A DNA stretch of 64,000 bases from Roseofilum capinflatum BLCC-M114 (GTDB taxonomy: Bacteria > Cyanobacteriota > Cyanobacteriia > Cyanobacteriales > Desertifilaceae), in the NCBI RefSeq assembly GCF_030068505.1, contig NZ_JAQOSO010000120.1, positions 1 through 64,000 of the forward strand. The letters run 5' to 3'. The position numbers and the translations under genes are program-made. The notes under the pieces were generated by a model, which worked only from the letters and a program-made list of their open reading frames with translations, did no database searches and was not told the DNA's origin. Of the stretch, positions 8,333-20,746 are shown one piece after another (the first letter of the stretch is position 1; each line of letters begins with the position of its first letter).

Positions 8333-9571
8333 TTACATGGTCTCAAACACCTTAAACATCGGCAGGTACATCGCCAGCAAAATCGAACCCACCATACCCC
8401 CGATGACCACAATCATCACCGGTTCGAGCATACTGGTTAACCCTTTTACCGCTTGTTCTACCTCATCTTCATAGAAGTCAGCCACCTTCATCAGCATCTG
8501 GTCAATTTGTCCTGTTTCTTCCCCAATACTAATCATCGAAATCGCCAGGGCAGGAAAAACTTGATACCGGTCAAGAGCCGCGCTAATCATCCCCCCTCCT
8601 TGGATTTCTTGGCGGGAAGCTTCTACCGCATCCGCAATCGTCTGATTTCCAGACGTATCCCGGACAATTTCCAAAGAAGTAAGAATGGGAACCCCTGCAC
8701 GGGATAGGGTTCCGAAAGTCCGGCAAAACCGAGCCGTTGCCGTTTTTTTAATCAAATCCCCAAACAAAGGCACTTTCAGGAACTGTTTATCCATGATTTT
8801 CTTACCTTGAGGGGTTTTGTACCAGCGATCGTAGACAAACTTGAGAACAATCAACACCACTACAACAGGAACTGATTGCTGGAAATTTGTCAAAAACCCA
8901 CTAATTTTCAGCATCATTTGGGTAAACAGGGGTAACTCTACCCCAATATCAGCAAAGATATCAGCAAAAGTGGGAATCAGAAACACCGTTAAGGCAACGA
9001 AAATAATCACCGCCAAAGTCCCCACCGTAGTGGGATAAGACATGGCTGATTTAATTTGGTTTTCCAGTCTGGCCGAATCTTCCAGCAACTTCGCGAGACG
9101 GTTGAGTACATCATCGAGTACCCCCCCAACTTCTCCGGCTGAAACCATCGCTACATACAGGTCATCATAACAATCCGGGTGTTTACCCATTGACTCAGAT
9201 AAACTTGACCCCTCTTGCACTTCTGCCGAAATTGCTTTGAGCGCTTTCTTCAGTTTAGGATTTTCACACTGTTCAGTTAAAACCCCTAGACAGCGCACCA
9301 TTCCCACCCCAGCATTAACCATCGCAGCAAACTGGCGAGAAAAGATGGCTTTATCTTTTACAGTGACACTAGCAGTCGCCGCCGCAAAGTTTTCATTTAG
9401 CTCGTCCATGTCAATGTTGGCAAAGTCAAACAGGGGTGCTTTTTTGACTGTGCCTACCTCTAAGCCTCGACTGAGTAACTCAGCACGAGCTGCACCAAGG
9501 GAGTCCGCTTTAACGGTTTCTCGCTTGGCATTTCCCATGGAATCTCGAACATCAGCAACAAAGTTAGGCAT
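8333..9571 (-). CDS. pilC: Type IV pilus inner-membrane platform protein PilC
   Basis: PilC (GspF family) forms the inner-membrane platform on which the PilB and PilT ATPases act to assemble and retract type IV pili, needed for phototactic motility and DNA uptake. The 412-aa protein has two GspF domains: the first with FSRQFAAMVNAGVGMVRCL (about residues 78-96), the second with FCRTFGTLSRAGVPILTSL, each followed by membrane helices, and a final helix near the C-terminus. It is the last gene of pilB-pilT-pilC, 55 bases behind pilT. Length and architecture are complete. Confidence 0.95.
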   Translation of the reverse strand: MPNFVADVRDSMGNAKRETVKADSLGAARAELLSRGLEVGTVKKAPLFDFANIDMDELNENFAAATASVTVKDKAIFSRQFAAMVNAGVGMVRCLGVLTEQCENPKLKKALKAISAEVQEGSSLSESMGKHPDCYDDLYVAMVSAGEVGGVLDDVLNRLAKLLEDSARLENQIKSAMSYPTTVGTLAVIIFVALTVFLIPTFADIFADIGVELPLFTQMMLKISGFLTNFQQSVPVVVVLIVLKFVYDRWYKTPQGKKIMDKQFLKVPLFGDLIKKTATARFCRTFGTLSRAGVPILTSLEIVRDTSGNQTIADAVEASRQEIQGGGMISAALDRYQVFPALAISMISIGEETGQIDQMLMKVADFYEDEVEQAVKGLTSMLEPVMIVVIGGMVGSILLAMYLPMFKVFETM

Positions 9572-9626
9572 GGTTCATTACTTCATCAAATAATTGGGGT
9601 GAGTAAATGGGTTAAGTGGGTTAAGT

Positions 9627-10706
9627 TTACAGTTTTTGCTTGGCAGGTTGAACCAGACGCATCAACTCATCGACCTTATTGCATTTACCGATCGCATCTT
9701 CATAGGAGACTTTGCCATCATTGACCAATTTCGCCAAGGCCATCTCCATCGTCTGCATTCCCATTTTCCCACCGGTTTGAATCGCGGAGTAAATTTGAGT
9801 GGTTTTTCCTTCCCGAATCAAGTTGGCAATAGCTGGCGTATTCACCATAATCTCCTGAGCTGCACAGCGTCCGCCACCAATTTTCTGAACCAAGTTTTGG
9901 GAACAAACCCCCACCATAGAGCCAGACATTTGCGCCCGAATTTGGGGCTGTTGAATGGGAGGGAACACATCGAGCAGTCGGTCAATGGTTCCTGCGGCAT
10001 TATTCGTGTGCATGGTTCCAAAGACCAAGTGACCCGTTTCCGCCGCCGATACCGCCAGACCAATGGTTTCCAAGTCCCGCATTTCCCCGACTAGAATGAT
10101 ATCCGGATCTTCCCGCAGAGCCGCTTTCAAAGCATTAGAGAAGCTCTTGGTATCTTCTCCCCGTTGCCGTTGGTGAAACAAACTTTTAATATTGGGGAAA
10201 ACATACTCAATTGGGTCTTCCACCGTCAGAATATGTTCTGCACGAGTGCGATTAATCAAGTCCAGAATCGCCGCCATGGTTGTCGTTTTACCCGACCCGG
10301 TTTGTCCGGTAACTAAGACCATTCCCCGTGGACGCTCGGACATTTCCCGCATGATTTCCGGAACTCCTAACTTCTCAAAGTTAGGAATTTTAGAAGCCAA
10401 GGCTCGCAAGCAAGCCGCATAACACCCCCGTTCCCGATACACATTCACCCGGAAGCGAGAGAGTCCTTTGACCCCATAAGCGCAGTCCAATTCCCAGTTT
10501 TGTTCTAGATCTTTACGCTGGTTATTGTTAAGCATCCCAAAGATCAGGCGCTGACAATCTTGAGGGTCAAGCATTTCCCCAAACTGGGGCTGGGGGGTTA
10601 ATTTACCACTGAGGCGAAAATAGATCGGCGCACCGGCTTGAATGTGCATATCCGATCCTCCTTGTTCAACCAAGGATTCCATCACATCTTCGATCATGTA
10701 GTCCAT
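9627..10706 (-). CDS. pilT: Type IV pilus retraction ATPase PilT
   Basis: PilT is the hexameric ATPase that powers pilus retraction. The 359-aa protein carries Walker A GQTGSGKTTT, the Asp box with EDPIEYVF, Walker B (DIILVGEMRDLET) and the His box (TGHLVFGTMHTNNAA). The C-terminal region ends in the PilT-type stretch, without the AIRNLIRE form known from proteobacteria but with IANLIREGKTTQ, which includes the same core. It lies 76 bases behind pilB and 55 before pilC in one operon. Confidence 0.95.
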   Translation of the reverse strand: MDYMIEDVMESLVEQGGSDMHIQAGAPIYFRLSGKLTPQPQFGEMLDPQDCQRLIFGMLNNNQRKDLEQNWELDCAYGVKGLSRFRVNVYRERGCYAACLRALASKIPNFEKLGVPEIMREMSERPRGMVLVTGQTGSGKTTTMAAILDLINRTRAEHILTVEDPIEYVFPNIKSLFHQRQRGEDTKSFSNALKAALREDPDIILVGEMRDLETIGLAVSAAETGHLVFGTMHTNNAAGTIDRLLDVFPPIQQPQIRAQMSGSMVGVCSQNLVQKIGGGRCAAQEIMVNTPAIANLIREGKTTQIYSAIQTGGKMGMQTMEMALAKLVNDGKVSYEDAIGKCNKVDELMRLVQPAKQKL

Positions 10707-10782
10707 AGGGGTTTCTCCTCCAATCAGTTACACAACAGTTAATCCATTTAAAACCAATACATCTAGATAGAAAAAGGTGATA

Positions 10783-12798
10783 TTAATCACTAAATCTAGG
10801 GGTCATACAATAGGGGCAATCGATCCATTCTTGCTGGAGACCCGCTCCACAGACGCGACAGGTCAAGCCCACTTTTCGTTTGGCCTTGAGTTCTGCCTCT
10901 AAACCACTATCGGTAAAGGTTACCCGCTCTACTTCTTCCAGGGTAGTCGATCCTTCCCGCACCAGGTTTAAGCTGTAGGCTAACAGGGTAACCATGCCTT
11001 CTTCCACGGCTGCTTCTTTAATCCGTTCGGTGGGTGCGCCTTGGTTAATCAGGACTTGTAGATTTTCAGTAATCCGCAGCAGTTCATAGACCCCACAGCG
11101 TCCTTTGTAGCCCACACCGTTACATTTCGGACAGAGTTCTCCTTTTTCTTTCAGGGCTGCCCGTTCATCGGGGGCGATGGTGTTGGCTTTATAAAGGGTT
11201 AAGTTTCCTTCTTTGGCAGCCGATAATCCAAAGCGAGAGAGTTCCTCTGGAGCGGGGGTATAGGGAATGCGACATTCACTACAAACTCGTCGCATCAGCC
11301 GTTGGGCAACGACTCCTAGGAGCGCCCCAGAGACCATGAAGGGTTCTACGCCCATTTCATCTAAGCGGGCGATCGCACCTGATGCATCATTGGTATGCAA
11401 GGTCGTCAATACCAAGTGTCCCGTGAGCGCCGCTTCAATCGCCGTTTTTGCCGTCTCCTTATCCCGCGTTTCCCCCACCAGAATCACATCCGGGTCTTGC
11501 CGCAAGAACGCCCGCAGAATGGAGGAAAAGTCCATATTTTTTTCCCGAATCACCTGCACCTGGTTAATTCCTGGCAGGGCATATTCAATCGGGTCTTCAG
11601 CCGTGGAGATATTGATACCTGGATCGTTCCGTTCAGCTAAGATTGAATACAAGGTCGTCGATTTCCCCGAACCCGTGGGCCCCGTCACCAGAATCAGTCC
11701 AAAGGGGCGAGAAGCCATCTCCCGCACCATTTCCAGGGTTTCTGGATCGGTAATTAATTTATCCAAACCCAACTGCGTCGAGGAGTTATCCAAGATCCGC
11801 AGTACAATTTTTTCACCATAACGGGCTGGCAGGGTATTTACCCGAAAGTCTACCTTGCGTCCTTGGAAAACCCGGCGAATCCGACCATCTTGGGGTTTGC
11901 GTCGTTCGGCAATATCGAGATCCGAGATAATTTTAAACCGGGACGTGATGGCGGGAACAATTTTTTTCGGGAAGGGAGGAAAAGGCTGTTGCAAGACCCC
12001 ATCCTTACGAAATCGAACCCGCATGTCATTTTCTTGGGGTTCCACATGAATATCGGAGACTCCCTCAGATAACGCTTTCGCCAGAATTTGGTTAACGGCC
12101 TTAATCACTGGGGCGCTTTCAGCCTGTCCCAAGGCATCATCCAGGTTAGCATCATCATCATCCTGTGCCTCTCCAAGCTCATCGCCCCCACCAAATTGAC
12201 TAATATCAATTTCGCCTATCTCTACCTTTTTCGGATCGGGTGCTTTTTTAACTTGTTCGTCTAGATACTTGGAGATAATCGCCTGAAAATCTTCTGTGGT
12301 GATCACCATCCGGTTCATGGTTAGCCCCTGGGGACGCAAGACGCGATTGAGGTCATCCTGAGCCGCTAAGTTATCGGGGTCAACCAAGGCCACCAATACG
12401 GCTGGAGGATTCGCATCATTTTTTGACAGGGGAACCAGTTGGTAACGGCGACAGAGATCCAACGGAATCAAGGTATCAATGAGTTCACTGACTTGATTTG
12501 TATCAATTTCATTAATTTCCGGATCGAGGGAATCGACACCGTATAGAATTTTGAGTTCAAAAAGTTGCTGCTTTTTGTACTGGCGAATCAGGTCTGGGGA
12601 AAGTTGCTTACCGGTGAGTTGTTCAAGTACATCAGTAAGCGATCGCTTACTTTTCCGGCTTTCCACCAGAGCCTTTTCCATCTCATCTCGTTCAATAAAC
12701 CCAGACTGAACCAGTTTATTGCCAAAGGGAGAGAGATTATTAGCCACAGCAATCAAGGCTTTAGACTGCTGTCGGCGTTGCATGGGCGATTTTGTCAT
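10783..12798 (-). CDS. pilB: Type IV pilus assembly ATPase PilB
   Basis: PilB drives pilus extension. The 671-aa protein has an N-terminal MshEN/T2SSE_N region (residues about 15-180), a charged linker rich in Asp, and the ATPase core with Walker A GPTGSGKSTT, Walker B (DVILVGETRDKET) and His box (LTTLHTND). A four-Cys zinc site follows (CSECRIPY, then CPKCNGVGYKGRCG), and a second Cys-rich tail at the very C-terminus (CRVCGAG, CPYCMTPR) is typical of cyanobacterial PilB. It heads the operon and is divergent from grpE across a 325-base gap. Confidence 0.95.
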   Translation of the reverse strand: MTKSPMQRRQQSKALIAVANNLSPFGNKLVQSGFIERDEMEKALVESRKSKRSLTDVLEQLTGKQLSPDLIRQYKKQQLFELKILYGVDSLDPEINEIDTNQVSELIDTLIPLDLCRRYQLVPLSKNDANPPAVLVALVDPDNLAAQDDLNRVLRPQGLTMNRMVITTEDFQAIISKYLDEQVKKAPDPKKVEIGEIDISQFGGGDELGEAQDDDDANLDDALGQAESAPVIKAVNQILAKALSEGVSDIHVEPQENDMRVRFRKDGVLQQPFPPFPKKIVPAITSRFKIISDLDIAERRKPQDGRIRRVFQGRKVDFRVNTLPARYGEKIVLRILDNSSTQLGLDKLITDPETLEMVREMASRPFGLILVTGPTGSGKSTTLYSILAERNDPGINISTAEDPIEYALPGINQVQVIREKNMDFSSILRAFLRQDPDVILVGETRDKETAKTAIEAALTGHLVLTTLHTNDASGAIARLDEMGVEPFMVSGALLGVVAQRLMRRVCSECRIPYTPAPEELSRFGLSAAKEGNLTLYKANTIAPDERAALKEKGELCPKCNGVGYKGRCGVYELLRITENLQVLINQGAPTERIKEAAVEEGMVTLLAYSLNLVREGSTTLEEVERVTFTDSGLEAELKAKRKVGLTCRVCGAGLQQEWIDCPYCMTPRFSD

Positions 12799-13123
12799 AA
12801 GGGGTGAAGATCTCCTCTAATATGAATTAATTTAGATATCCTCGGAAGAAACTAGCTCCTGGTTTAGCAGTAGCCTAGAGAGCGCTTGCAGCTAATCCTT
12901 CCATGCTACTATTATGCATGTTAGCCAATGGTGAAAGGAAACGACCAGATAAAGACCGACATCTGGAACAAAACTTAAGCCAAAATTTTATGCCATCCTC
13001 CCGTCAAACCGTCAAAAGACAGGATAAGCTAAAAAACTAGAGCTACCGTGATGGGTGAAGATCCAGAGCCTTTAGCGGAGTGAAATGATTGTAGATATAG
13101 CGAATCAGATTAGGTGACCCCCA
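12799..13123. other. Divergent promoter region between pilB and grpE
   Basis: The 325 bases between the pilus and chaperone operons contain no credible gene. Both operons must start here. I see no CIRCE element (TTAGCACTC-N9-GAGTGCTAA), so HrcA control of grpE through this site is not supported. A TATTATGCAT box near 12911 could be part of a -10 region, but this is weak. Confidence 0.45.
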
Positions 13124-13957
13124 ATGATGGATGAGTCCAAGCCAGTAGAAAATCCTCAGAGTCCTACCCCCGAAGACCCCTTGCATCAGGCAGAACAAGA
13201 AGCCAATGCTTCTGGTGTCGATCTAGAAACTCCCAGAGATCGCATTCCCAGCGATCGCATGGAGAAGGACGCAGATCCAGTTGAAGTCGTGGAAGACGAA
13301 GCAGCTCAAGCCACCCAAGACGCAACTTCGGCCCCTTCACCGACTCCCGATCCGGTTGCCCATGAAGCCGACGTTGCCCAAGCGGCCTTACTAGCAGAAG
13401 TCTTAGCCAGTAAAGAATCTGAATTGGCAACCTTGAAACAGAGTTACGATGAAGTTAAAGCTCAATACCAACGTTTAGGTGCGGATTTTGATAACTTTCG
13501 CAAACGGACGCAGAAAGAAAAAGGGGACTTAGAAGATCAGACCAAGTGTAAGACCCTACAAGAATTACTGCCTGTAGTCGATAACTTTGAACGAGCGCGA
13601 TCGCATATCAAACCCCAAAACGAAGGGGAAATGACCATTCACAAAAGTTATCAAAGTGTCTACAAACAATTAGTCGATTGTCTCAAGCGCATCGGCGTTT
13701 CCCCCATGCGAGCAGAAGGCAAAGAATTCGATCCCAATCTCCATGAAGCCGTCATGAGAGAAGCAACCTCAGAATACCCAGAAGGGACAGTAACCGAAGA
13801 ACTCATGCGAGGCTATCTGCTCAATGATCGCGTCTTACGCCATGCCATGGTAAAAGTAGCATCAGCTCCAGAAGAAGAGGCCGAACCAGAACCCCCCGTG
13901 GAGGAAGAAGCCAGCGAACCCAGCAGTGAACCCGAAGCGGAAAACACTGAGAGCTAA
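13124..13957 (+). CDS. grpE: Nucleotide exchange factor GrpE
   Basis: GrpE releases ADP from DnaK during the chaperone cycle. The 277-aa protein has a long acidic, low-complexity N-terminus (residues 1-90), a coiled-coil dimerisation region (about 90-150, including the [12 protein letters not shown] motif) and the C-terminal beta domain ending in [12 protein letters not shown], the GrpE signature. A further acidic tail rich in Glu and Pro follows, longer than usual. It leads the operon grpE-dnaK-dnaJ-tusA-like-rsgA. Confidence 0.95.
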   Translation: MMDESKPVENPQSPTPEDPLHQAEQEANASGVDLETPRDRIPSDRMEKDADPVEVVEDEAAQATQDATSAPSPTPDPVAHEADVAQAALLAEVLASKESELATLKQSYDEVKAQYQRLGADFDNFRKRTQKEKGDLEDQTKCKTLQELLPVVDNFERARSHIKPQNEGEMTIHKSYQSVYKQLVDCLKRIGVSPMRAEGKEFDPNLHEAVMREATSEYPEGTVTEELMRGYLLNDRVLRHAMVKVASAPEEEAEPEPPVEEEASEPSSEPEAENTES

Positions 13958-14096
13958 AACCGTGATCTAAAAACTCAACGGTAATTCGGTAAAGTAAAGG
14001 GTAATTCTACCAACTTCAGGTCACTATCGAGCTTGAATCCTTACCCCTTACTGCTCACCCATTACCCGTTATTAACCTCAACATCTGGCAGCTAAA

Positions 14097-16058
14097 ATGG
14101 GAAAAGTTATTGGGATTGATTTAGGCACAACTAATAGTTGTGTATCGGTATTAGAGGGAGGTCAACCCGTCGTCATCTCCAATGCAGAAGGCGGCAGAAC
14201 CACTCCCAGTATGGTCGGCTTTGGCAAAGCTGGCGATCGCCTCATTGGTCAACTGGCCAAACGGCAAGCTGTCACCAACGCCGAAAACACCATCTATAGC
14301 ATCAAACGGTTCATCGGTAGACGCTGGGACGACACCGAAAGGGAGCGCTCCCGCGTCCCCTACAAATGTATCCAGGGTCGCGATAACACCGTCGATGTGC
14401 AAGTGCGCGGGCGCAACTACACCCCCCAAGAAATTTCCGCCATGATCCTGCAAAAACTCAAACAGGACGCGGAAAACTACCTAGGAGAACCCGTTACCGA
14501 AGCCGTCATTACCGTTCCCGCCTACTTTACCGACGCTCAACGGCAAGCCACCAAAGACGCAGGCAACATCGCCGGCCTAGAAGTTCAACGGATTATCAAC
14601 GAACCCACCGCCGCCGCCCTCTCCTACGGTCTCGACAAACAAGACCAAGAACAACTGATCCTCGTCTTTGACCTCGGTGGCGGAACCTTCGATGTCTCCA
14701 TCCTCCAACTCGGCGATGGCATCTTTGAAGTCGTCGCCACCTCCGGCAACAACCATCTCGGAGGCGACGACTTCGATAACTGCATCGTCACCTGGATGAT
14801 TGACGAATTCAAAGACCAAGAAGGCATCGATCTCTCCGTAGACAAAATGGCCCTGCAACGGTTGCGAGAAGCGGCTGAAAAAGCCAAAATTGAACTCTCC
14901 AACATGACGGCCACCTCCATCAATCTCCCCTTTATCACCGCCGATGAAACCGGGCCCAAACATCTAGAAATGGAGCTAAGTCGCTCTCAATTTGAAGAAT
15001 TAGCCCAAGATATGGTTCGAGGAACCTTAGAACCGGTTGAGCAAGCCCTCAAAGACGGGGATAAAACCAAAGACGATATTGACCGGATCATCTTAGTTGG
15101 TGGTTCCACTCGCATCCCCGCCGTTCAAGAAGCCCTTTGCCAATACTTCGACGGCAAAAAACCCGATCGCTCCGTCAACCCCGATGAAGCCGTAGCCCTC
15201 GGTGCTGCCATCCAAGGCGGGGTAATGGGGGGCGAAATCAAAGACCTGTTGCTACTCGATGTCACCCCCCTATCCCTAGGGATCGAAACCCTCGGTGAAG
15301 TCTTCACCAAAATCATCGAACGCAATACGACCATTCCCACCAGCAAAACCCAAATCTTCTCCACCGCCACCGATGGCCAAACTTGCGTAGAAATCCATGT
15401 GCTACAAGGGGAACGGGCCATGGTTGCCGATAATAAGAGCCTAGGAAAATTCCAGCTCACCGGCATTCCCCCCGCCCCCAGAGGTGTACCTCAAATTGAA
15501 GTCTCCTTTGAAATTGATGCCAATGGTATCCTCAAGGTATCCGCACGGGATAAAGGTACGGGACGCGAACAAAGCATCGAAATTACCAATACCGGCGGTT
15601 TAAGTCAGTCAGAAGTCGAGAAAATGCGGCAGGAAGCGGAAGTTTATTCCGAATCTGACCGGACACGCCGTCAATTAGCGGAACTGAAAAACCAAGCTGA
15701 AGGGCTATTCCAAAGTTACTATTCCACATTAGAGCAAAATCAAGACGTAATTCCAGAAGACCTGAAAGTGGAAGCCCAAGGCCGCATTGAGCAACTTCGG
15801 GCCAGTTTAGGCGCTTCAGACACCACCGTGGAAGCGGTCAAAGAACAAATGCATGGGCTGCAACAAATCCTATTTACCATTGGCTCATCGGTATATGCCG
15901 ATTCAGGTTCGACTGATGACTTTAGCCAAGGGGAAACAGTGATTGATTCCGGAGCAGCCACCGTTCAAAGTCCAGTAGAATCAGCTCAGGAGGAAGAAGA
16001 TTTTAGCTTTGATGAGGAAGACGAAACCGTTTCGGCTGACTATGAAGAAATTGAGTAA
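14097..16058 (+). CDS. dnaK: Molecular chaperone DnaK (Hsp70)
   Basis: This ATP-dependent Hsp70 chaperone binds exposed hydrophobic peptide segments with help from DnaJ and GrpE. The 653-aa sequence has all Hsp70 signatures: IDLGTTNS (residues 6-13), [12 protein letters not shown] and the third motif around [10 protein letters not shown], then the substrate-binding domain ([15 protein letters not shown]) and an acidic C-terminal tail ending DYEEIE. Cyanobacteria have several DnaK paralogues; linkage to grpE and dnaJ marks this one, but I do not assign a paralogue number. The gene is 139 bases behind grpE and 134 before dnaJ. Confidence 0.96.
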   Translation: MGKVIGIDLGTTNSCVSVLEGGQPVVISNAEGGRTTPSMVGFGKAGDRLIGQLAKRQAVTNAENTIYSIKRFIGRRWDDTERERSRVPYKCIQGRDNTVDVQVRGRNYTPQEISAMILQKLKQDAENYLGEPVTEAVITVPAYFTDAQRQATKDAGNIAGLEVQRIINEPTAAALSYGLDKQDQEQLILVFDLGGGTFDVSILQLGDGIFEVVATSGNNHLGGDDFDNCIVTWMIDEFKDQEGIDLSVDKMALQRLREAAEKAKIELSNMTATSINLPFITADETGPKHLEMELSRSQFEELAQDMVRGTLEPVEQALKDGDKTKDDIDRIILVGGSTRIPAVQEALCQYFDGKKPDRSVNPDEAVALGAAIQGGVMGGEIKDLLLLDVTPLSLGIETLGEVFTKIIERNTTIPTSKTQIFSTATDGQTCVEIHVLQGERAMVADNKSLGKFQLTGIPPAPRGVPQIEVSFEIDANGILKVSARDKGTGREQSIEITNTGGLSQSEVEKMRQEAEVYSESDRTRRQLAELKNQAEGLFQSYYSTLEQNQDVIPEDLKVEAQGRIEQLRASLGASDTTVEAVKEQMHGLQQILFTIGSSVYADSGSTDDFSQGETVIDSGAATVQSPVESAQEEEDFSFDEEDETVSADYEEIE

Positions 16059-16192
16059 ATCCTGCAAAGTTTTACCCCCATAGTCAAAACTTCAAGTCAA
16101 ACTAAGCTGTCTCCCTCCCCAAGAGACCGCTATAATAATGTGCAGTTCTATATGCCCACTTGTTGAGAGATCCCTGAAAGACAGAGCGCCCT

Positions 16193-17323
16193 ATGGCCGA
16201 CTACTATGAAATTCTCGGTGTTTCCCGCGAAGCAGACAAAGAAGAAATCAAGCGAGCCTACCGCAGGTTGGCGCGAAAATATCACCCGGATGTTAATAAA
16301 GAACCGGGAGCTGAAGATAAGTTCAAAGAAATTAACCGAGCTTATGAAGTCCTCTCTGAACCAGAGATGAAAGCTCGATATGACCGCTTTGGTGAAGCAG
16401 GAGTCAGTGGCGGAGCTGGAGGCCCTGGTTTTGGGGACTTTGGCGATATGGGTGGTTTTGCAGATATTTTTGAGAGCTTCTTCAGTGGCTTTGCTGGAGG
16501 TGGCATGGGAACCCAAGGTGCAAGACGACGGGGCCCAGTCCGAGGTGATGATTTACGATTGGATTTGAAGTTGGACTTCAAGGAAGCTATTTTTGGTGGT
16601 GAAAAAGAGATTCGGATTAATCACTTAGAAGGGTGTAAAACCTGTGGCGGTTCGGGCGCTAAACCGGGAACCAAACCCGTGACTTGTCAAACCTGTGGCG
16701 GTTCAGGACAAATCCGCCGAGCAACCCGCACGCCTTTTGGAAGTTTCACTCAGGTGTCTGTGTGTCCGGCTTGTAATGGTCAAGGACAGGTGATTCAGGA
16801 TAAGTGTAATGATTGTGGAGGCAGTGGAAATAAGCAGGTTACGAAGAAATTGAAGATTAATATCCCAGCAGGGGTAGATAATGGCACTCGGTTGCGGGTC
16901 TCTAATGAGGGAGATTCGGGACAGCAGGGTGGCCCTCCAGGCGATTTGTATGTGTATTTGTTTGTGAATGAGGATGCGGATTTCCGGCGGGATGGTATTA
17001 ATGTACTGTCGGAAATTAAGGTGAGTTATTTACAGGCAATTCTTGGCTCTCGTGTGCAGGTAAAAACGGTGGATGGTACGGAAGAGTTGACGATTCCGCC
17101 AGGAACGCAACCGAGTACGGTGTTAACTCTGGAAAATCGAGGGGTTCCTCGATTGGGAAATCCGGTCAGCCGAGGGGATCATTTGATTACGGTGGCGGTG
17201 GATATTCCGAATCCGAAACAGTTGAATGCTGAGGAGAAGGAGCATTTGAAGGAGTTGGAGCGCTTACGGGGCGATCGCCAAGATAAGGGGGGTGGATTTT
17301 TTGGGGGGATTTTTAATAAATGA
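16193..17323 (+). CDS. dnaJ: Chaperone protein DnaJ (Hsp40)
   Basis: DnaJ delivers substrates to DnaK and stimulates its ATPase. The 376-aa protein is a complete type I DnaJ: J-domain with the HPD motif in KYHPDVNKE (residues about 30), a G/F-rich linker (about 75-110), a zinc domain with four CxxCGGSG-like repeats ([32 protein letters not shown]) and the two C-terminal beta domains. Its TGA stop overlaps the ATG of the next gene (ATGA), implying translational coupling. Confidence 0.96.
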   Translation: MADYYEILGVSREADKEEIKRAYRRLARKYHPDVNKEPGAEDKFKEINRAYEVLSEPEMKARYDRFGEAGVSGGAGGPGFGDFGDMGGFADIFESFFSGFAGGGMGTQGARRRGPVRGDDLRLDLKLDFKEAIFGGEKEIRINHLEGCKTCGGSGAKPGTKPVTCQTCGGSGQIRRATRTPFGSFTQVSVCPACNGQGQVIQDKCNDCGGSGNKQVTKKLKINIPAGVDNGTRLRVSNEGDSGQQGGPPGDLYVYLFVNEDADFRRDGINVLSEIKVSYLQAILGSRVQVKTVDGTEELTIPPGTQPSTVLTLENRGVPRLGNPVSRGDHLITVAVDIPNPKQLNAEEKEHLKELERLRGDRQDKGGGFFGGIFNK

Positions 17324-17607
17324 GTCCCCAGATGAATTTAGGTACTCCTGACACTCAACTGGATTTACGGGGTACGCCTTGCCCTCTCAATTTTGTGCGT
17401 ACTAAGCTCCAACTGGAAAAAATGGCTCCGGGTTCCCTGTTGGAAGTCTGGTTAGATGCAGGCGAACCCATTGAGCAGGTTCCGGATAGTCTGAAAATGG
17501 CAGGCTATCCCATTGAGGGACTAGAAGAATTTAGCGAGGGCAAGGATGAGCCATTTTTTAGACTCCAAGTCCGGAGACCGGAAACGGAGAACTCGCCTTC
17601 ACCATGA
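17320..17607 (+). CDS. Sulfurtransferase TusA-like (SirA) protein
   Basis: This 95-aa protein has the TusA/SirA fold, with the signature [15 protein letters not shown] containing the conserved Cys-Pro pair that carries a persulfide or acts in redox sensing. Family members move sulfur for tRNA thiolation or cofactor synthesis; the role in the chaperone operon of cyanobacteria is not established. The ATG overlaps the dnaJ stop by four bases and its own TGA overlaps the rsgA ATG, so its translation is coupled on both sides. Confidence 0.85.
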   Translation: MSPQMNLGTPDTQLDLRGTPCPLNFVRTKLQLEKMAPGSLLEVWLDAGEPIEQVPDSLKMAGYPIEGLEEFSEGKDEPFFRLQVRRPETENSPSP

Positions 17608-18638
17608 ATCAGGTTTGGGTGGGTACGGTGTTAGCGGTTCAAGCGAATTTCTATCAGGTTCAGCTTGATGATCAGGATGAGACTCCTTTGCTCTGTACCC
17701 GAAGATCGCGACTGAAGAAGATTGGTCAACGGGTGATGGTGGGCGATCGCGTGCGGGTGGAAGATCCAGATTGGTCGGGTTTGCGGGGGGCGATCGCCGA
17801 AGTTTATCCCCGCACCACGGAGTTATCTCGGCCGCCTGTGGCCAATGCCGATCAAATATTACTGGTCTTTTCCGTCGATCGACCGGCCCTCGAACCCTAC
17901 CAACTGAGCCGATTCTTAGTCAAAGGGGAATCGACTGAACTGAAGGTGTGTCTCTGTTTGAATAAAAGTGACCTGGTTTCGACTCAGTGGCAAGAGCAAT
18001 GGCATCACCGGTTAGGACAATGGGGTTATGTGCCTCTGTTTATTAGCGTGGTTAGTGGCCAGGGATTAACTGAACTGTCGCAGCAGTTGGCCCAACGAGT
18101 CACCATCGTTGCCGGGCCCTCTGGGGTGGGAAAATCGAGTTTAATTAATGCTCTGATTCCTGATGCTCATTTACGAGTTGGCAAAGTGTCCGGGAAACTG
18201 CAAAAGGGACGACACACCACCCGTCATGTGGAGTTGTTTAAGTTACCGGGTGGGGGACTGTTGGCGGATACACCGGGATTTAATCAGCCAGATGTCGATT
18301 ATCCCCCGGAACAGTTAGGCCACTATTTTCCCGAAGTGCGGGGTCTGATGAAGGTCGAGACTTGTCAGTTTAGTGACTGTTTACACCGGGATGAACCAGA
18401 GTGTGGGATTCGGGGAGAGTGGGAGCGCTACGACCATTATCTGATGTTTTTGGAAGAGGCGATCGCCCGTCAAGAACAGCGCGATCGCCAAAGCGATCCG
18501 GAGTCTACCCTGAAGCGCAAAGGTGATAATAGTTATGAACCTAAGCTGAATACAAAAAAATATCGCCGTCCCTCCCGTCGTACCCAACAACAACAACTGG
18601 AAGAATGGTACAAAGATGCTGAAATTGAAGGCTTATAG
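17604..18638 (+). CDS. rsgA: Ribosome small-subunit biogenesis GTPase RsgA
   Basis: RsgA is a circularly permuted GTPase that helps late maturation of the 30S subunit. The 344-aa protein shows an N-terminal OB fold, then the G motifs in the permuted order G4 (NKSD, residues 120-123), G1 (GPSGVGKSS, 171-179) and G3 (DTPGF), followed by the C-terminal zinc domain (C-x5-C-x-H-x5-C in ETCQFSDCLHRDEPEC). It is the last gene of the grpE operon. The tail is basic (KKYRRPSRRTQQQQ). Confidence 0.95.
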   Translation: MNQVWVGTVLAVQANFYQVQLDDQDETPLLCTRRSRLKKIGQRVMVGDRVRVEDPDWSGLRGAIAEVYPRTTELSRPPVANADQILLVFSVDRPALEPYQLSRFLVKGESTELKVCLCLNKSDLVSTQWQEQWHHRLGQWGYVPLFISVVSGQGLTELSQQLAQRVTIVAGPSGVGKSSLINALIPDAHLRVGKVSGKLQKGRHTTRHVELFKLPGGGLLADTPGFNQPDVDYPPEQLGHYFPEVRGLMKVETCQFSDCLHRDEPECGIRGEWERYDHYLMFLEEAIARQEQRDRQSDPESTLKRKGDNSYEPKLNTKKYRRPSRRTQQQQLEEWYKDAEIEGL

Positions 18639-18664
18639 CGCTTCGCTCTATGATGGGAAATTTT

Positions 18665-19072
18665 CTAATGGGGAGGCTTTAAGGATTTTTGCAGCTCATG
18701 TAAACCGAACCAACCTAGAAAGCAGCCGATCGCATAATGAGGAAAATCCCACCACACAAAGGTTGTTCCTAGGATCAGTTTACCCAACAAGGTCGATCGC
18801 ATCGCTTGCAGTAGGGGAGGATGCCACAGTTGCAGGACTTCCAGAAAACAGGTGAACAGAAAAACGGCGATCGCCACTTTCCAAAGCTTTAATCTTGGCC
18901 AAGCTAAGGTAACTAAAATCATCCACAAAATTTCATAGAGAATACCGCCAGCATAATCATTAATCCACCCTTCTCCCCAACCGCGATAAAACTTCGTCGC
19001 CATTCCCAAAGGAATAATCCCCATCAAACTCACAAATAACCAACGCCGATACGCTTTGATTTGCAATTCCAT
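18665..19072 (-). CDS. DUF2809-family membrane protein
   Basis: The 135-aa product has four hydrophobic segments and resembles the DUF2809 family of small inner-membrane proteins of unknown role (charged YRRW start, GWINDYAGGILYE motif, and WWDFPHYAIGC near the end). The ATG at 19072 is followed by a short cytoplasmic start. It is convergent with rsgA, 26 bases away, and divergent from ahcY. Function is unknown. Confidence 0.75.
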   Translation of the reverse strand: MELQIKAYRRWLFVSLMGIIPLGMATKFYRGWGEGWINDYAGGILYEILWMILVTLAWPRLKLWKVAIAVFLFTCFLEVLQLWHPPLLQAMRSTLLGKLILGTTFVWWDFPHYAIGCFLGWFGLHELQKSLKPPH

Positions 19073-20676
<1,604 letters not shown>

Positions 20677-20746
20677 GATTGTTAGGGTAGAGTTTAGGTT
20701 AGGATGGGACTGATCTAAACTCCACCCTTTACTCTGTTCCCCGTTT

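Noticed and set aside
12799-13123. CIRCE element before grpE
   Set aside because: The 9-bp inverted repeat TTAGCACTC/GAGTGCTAA is not present.
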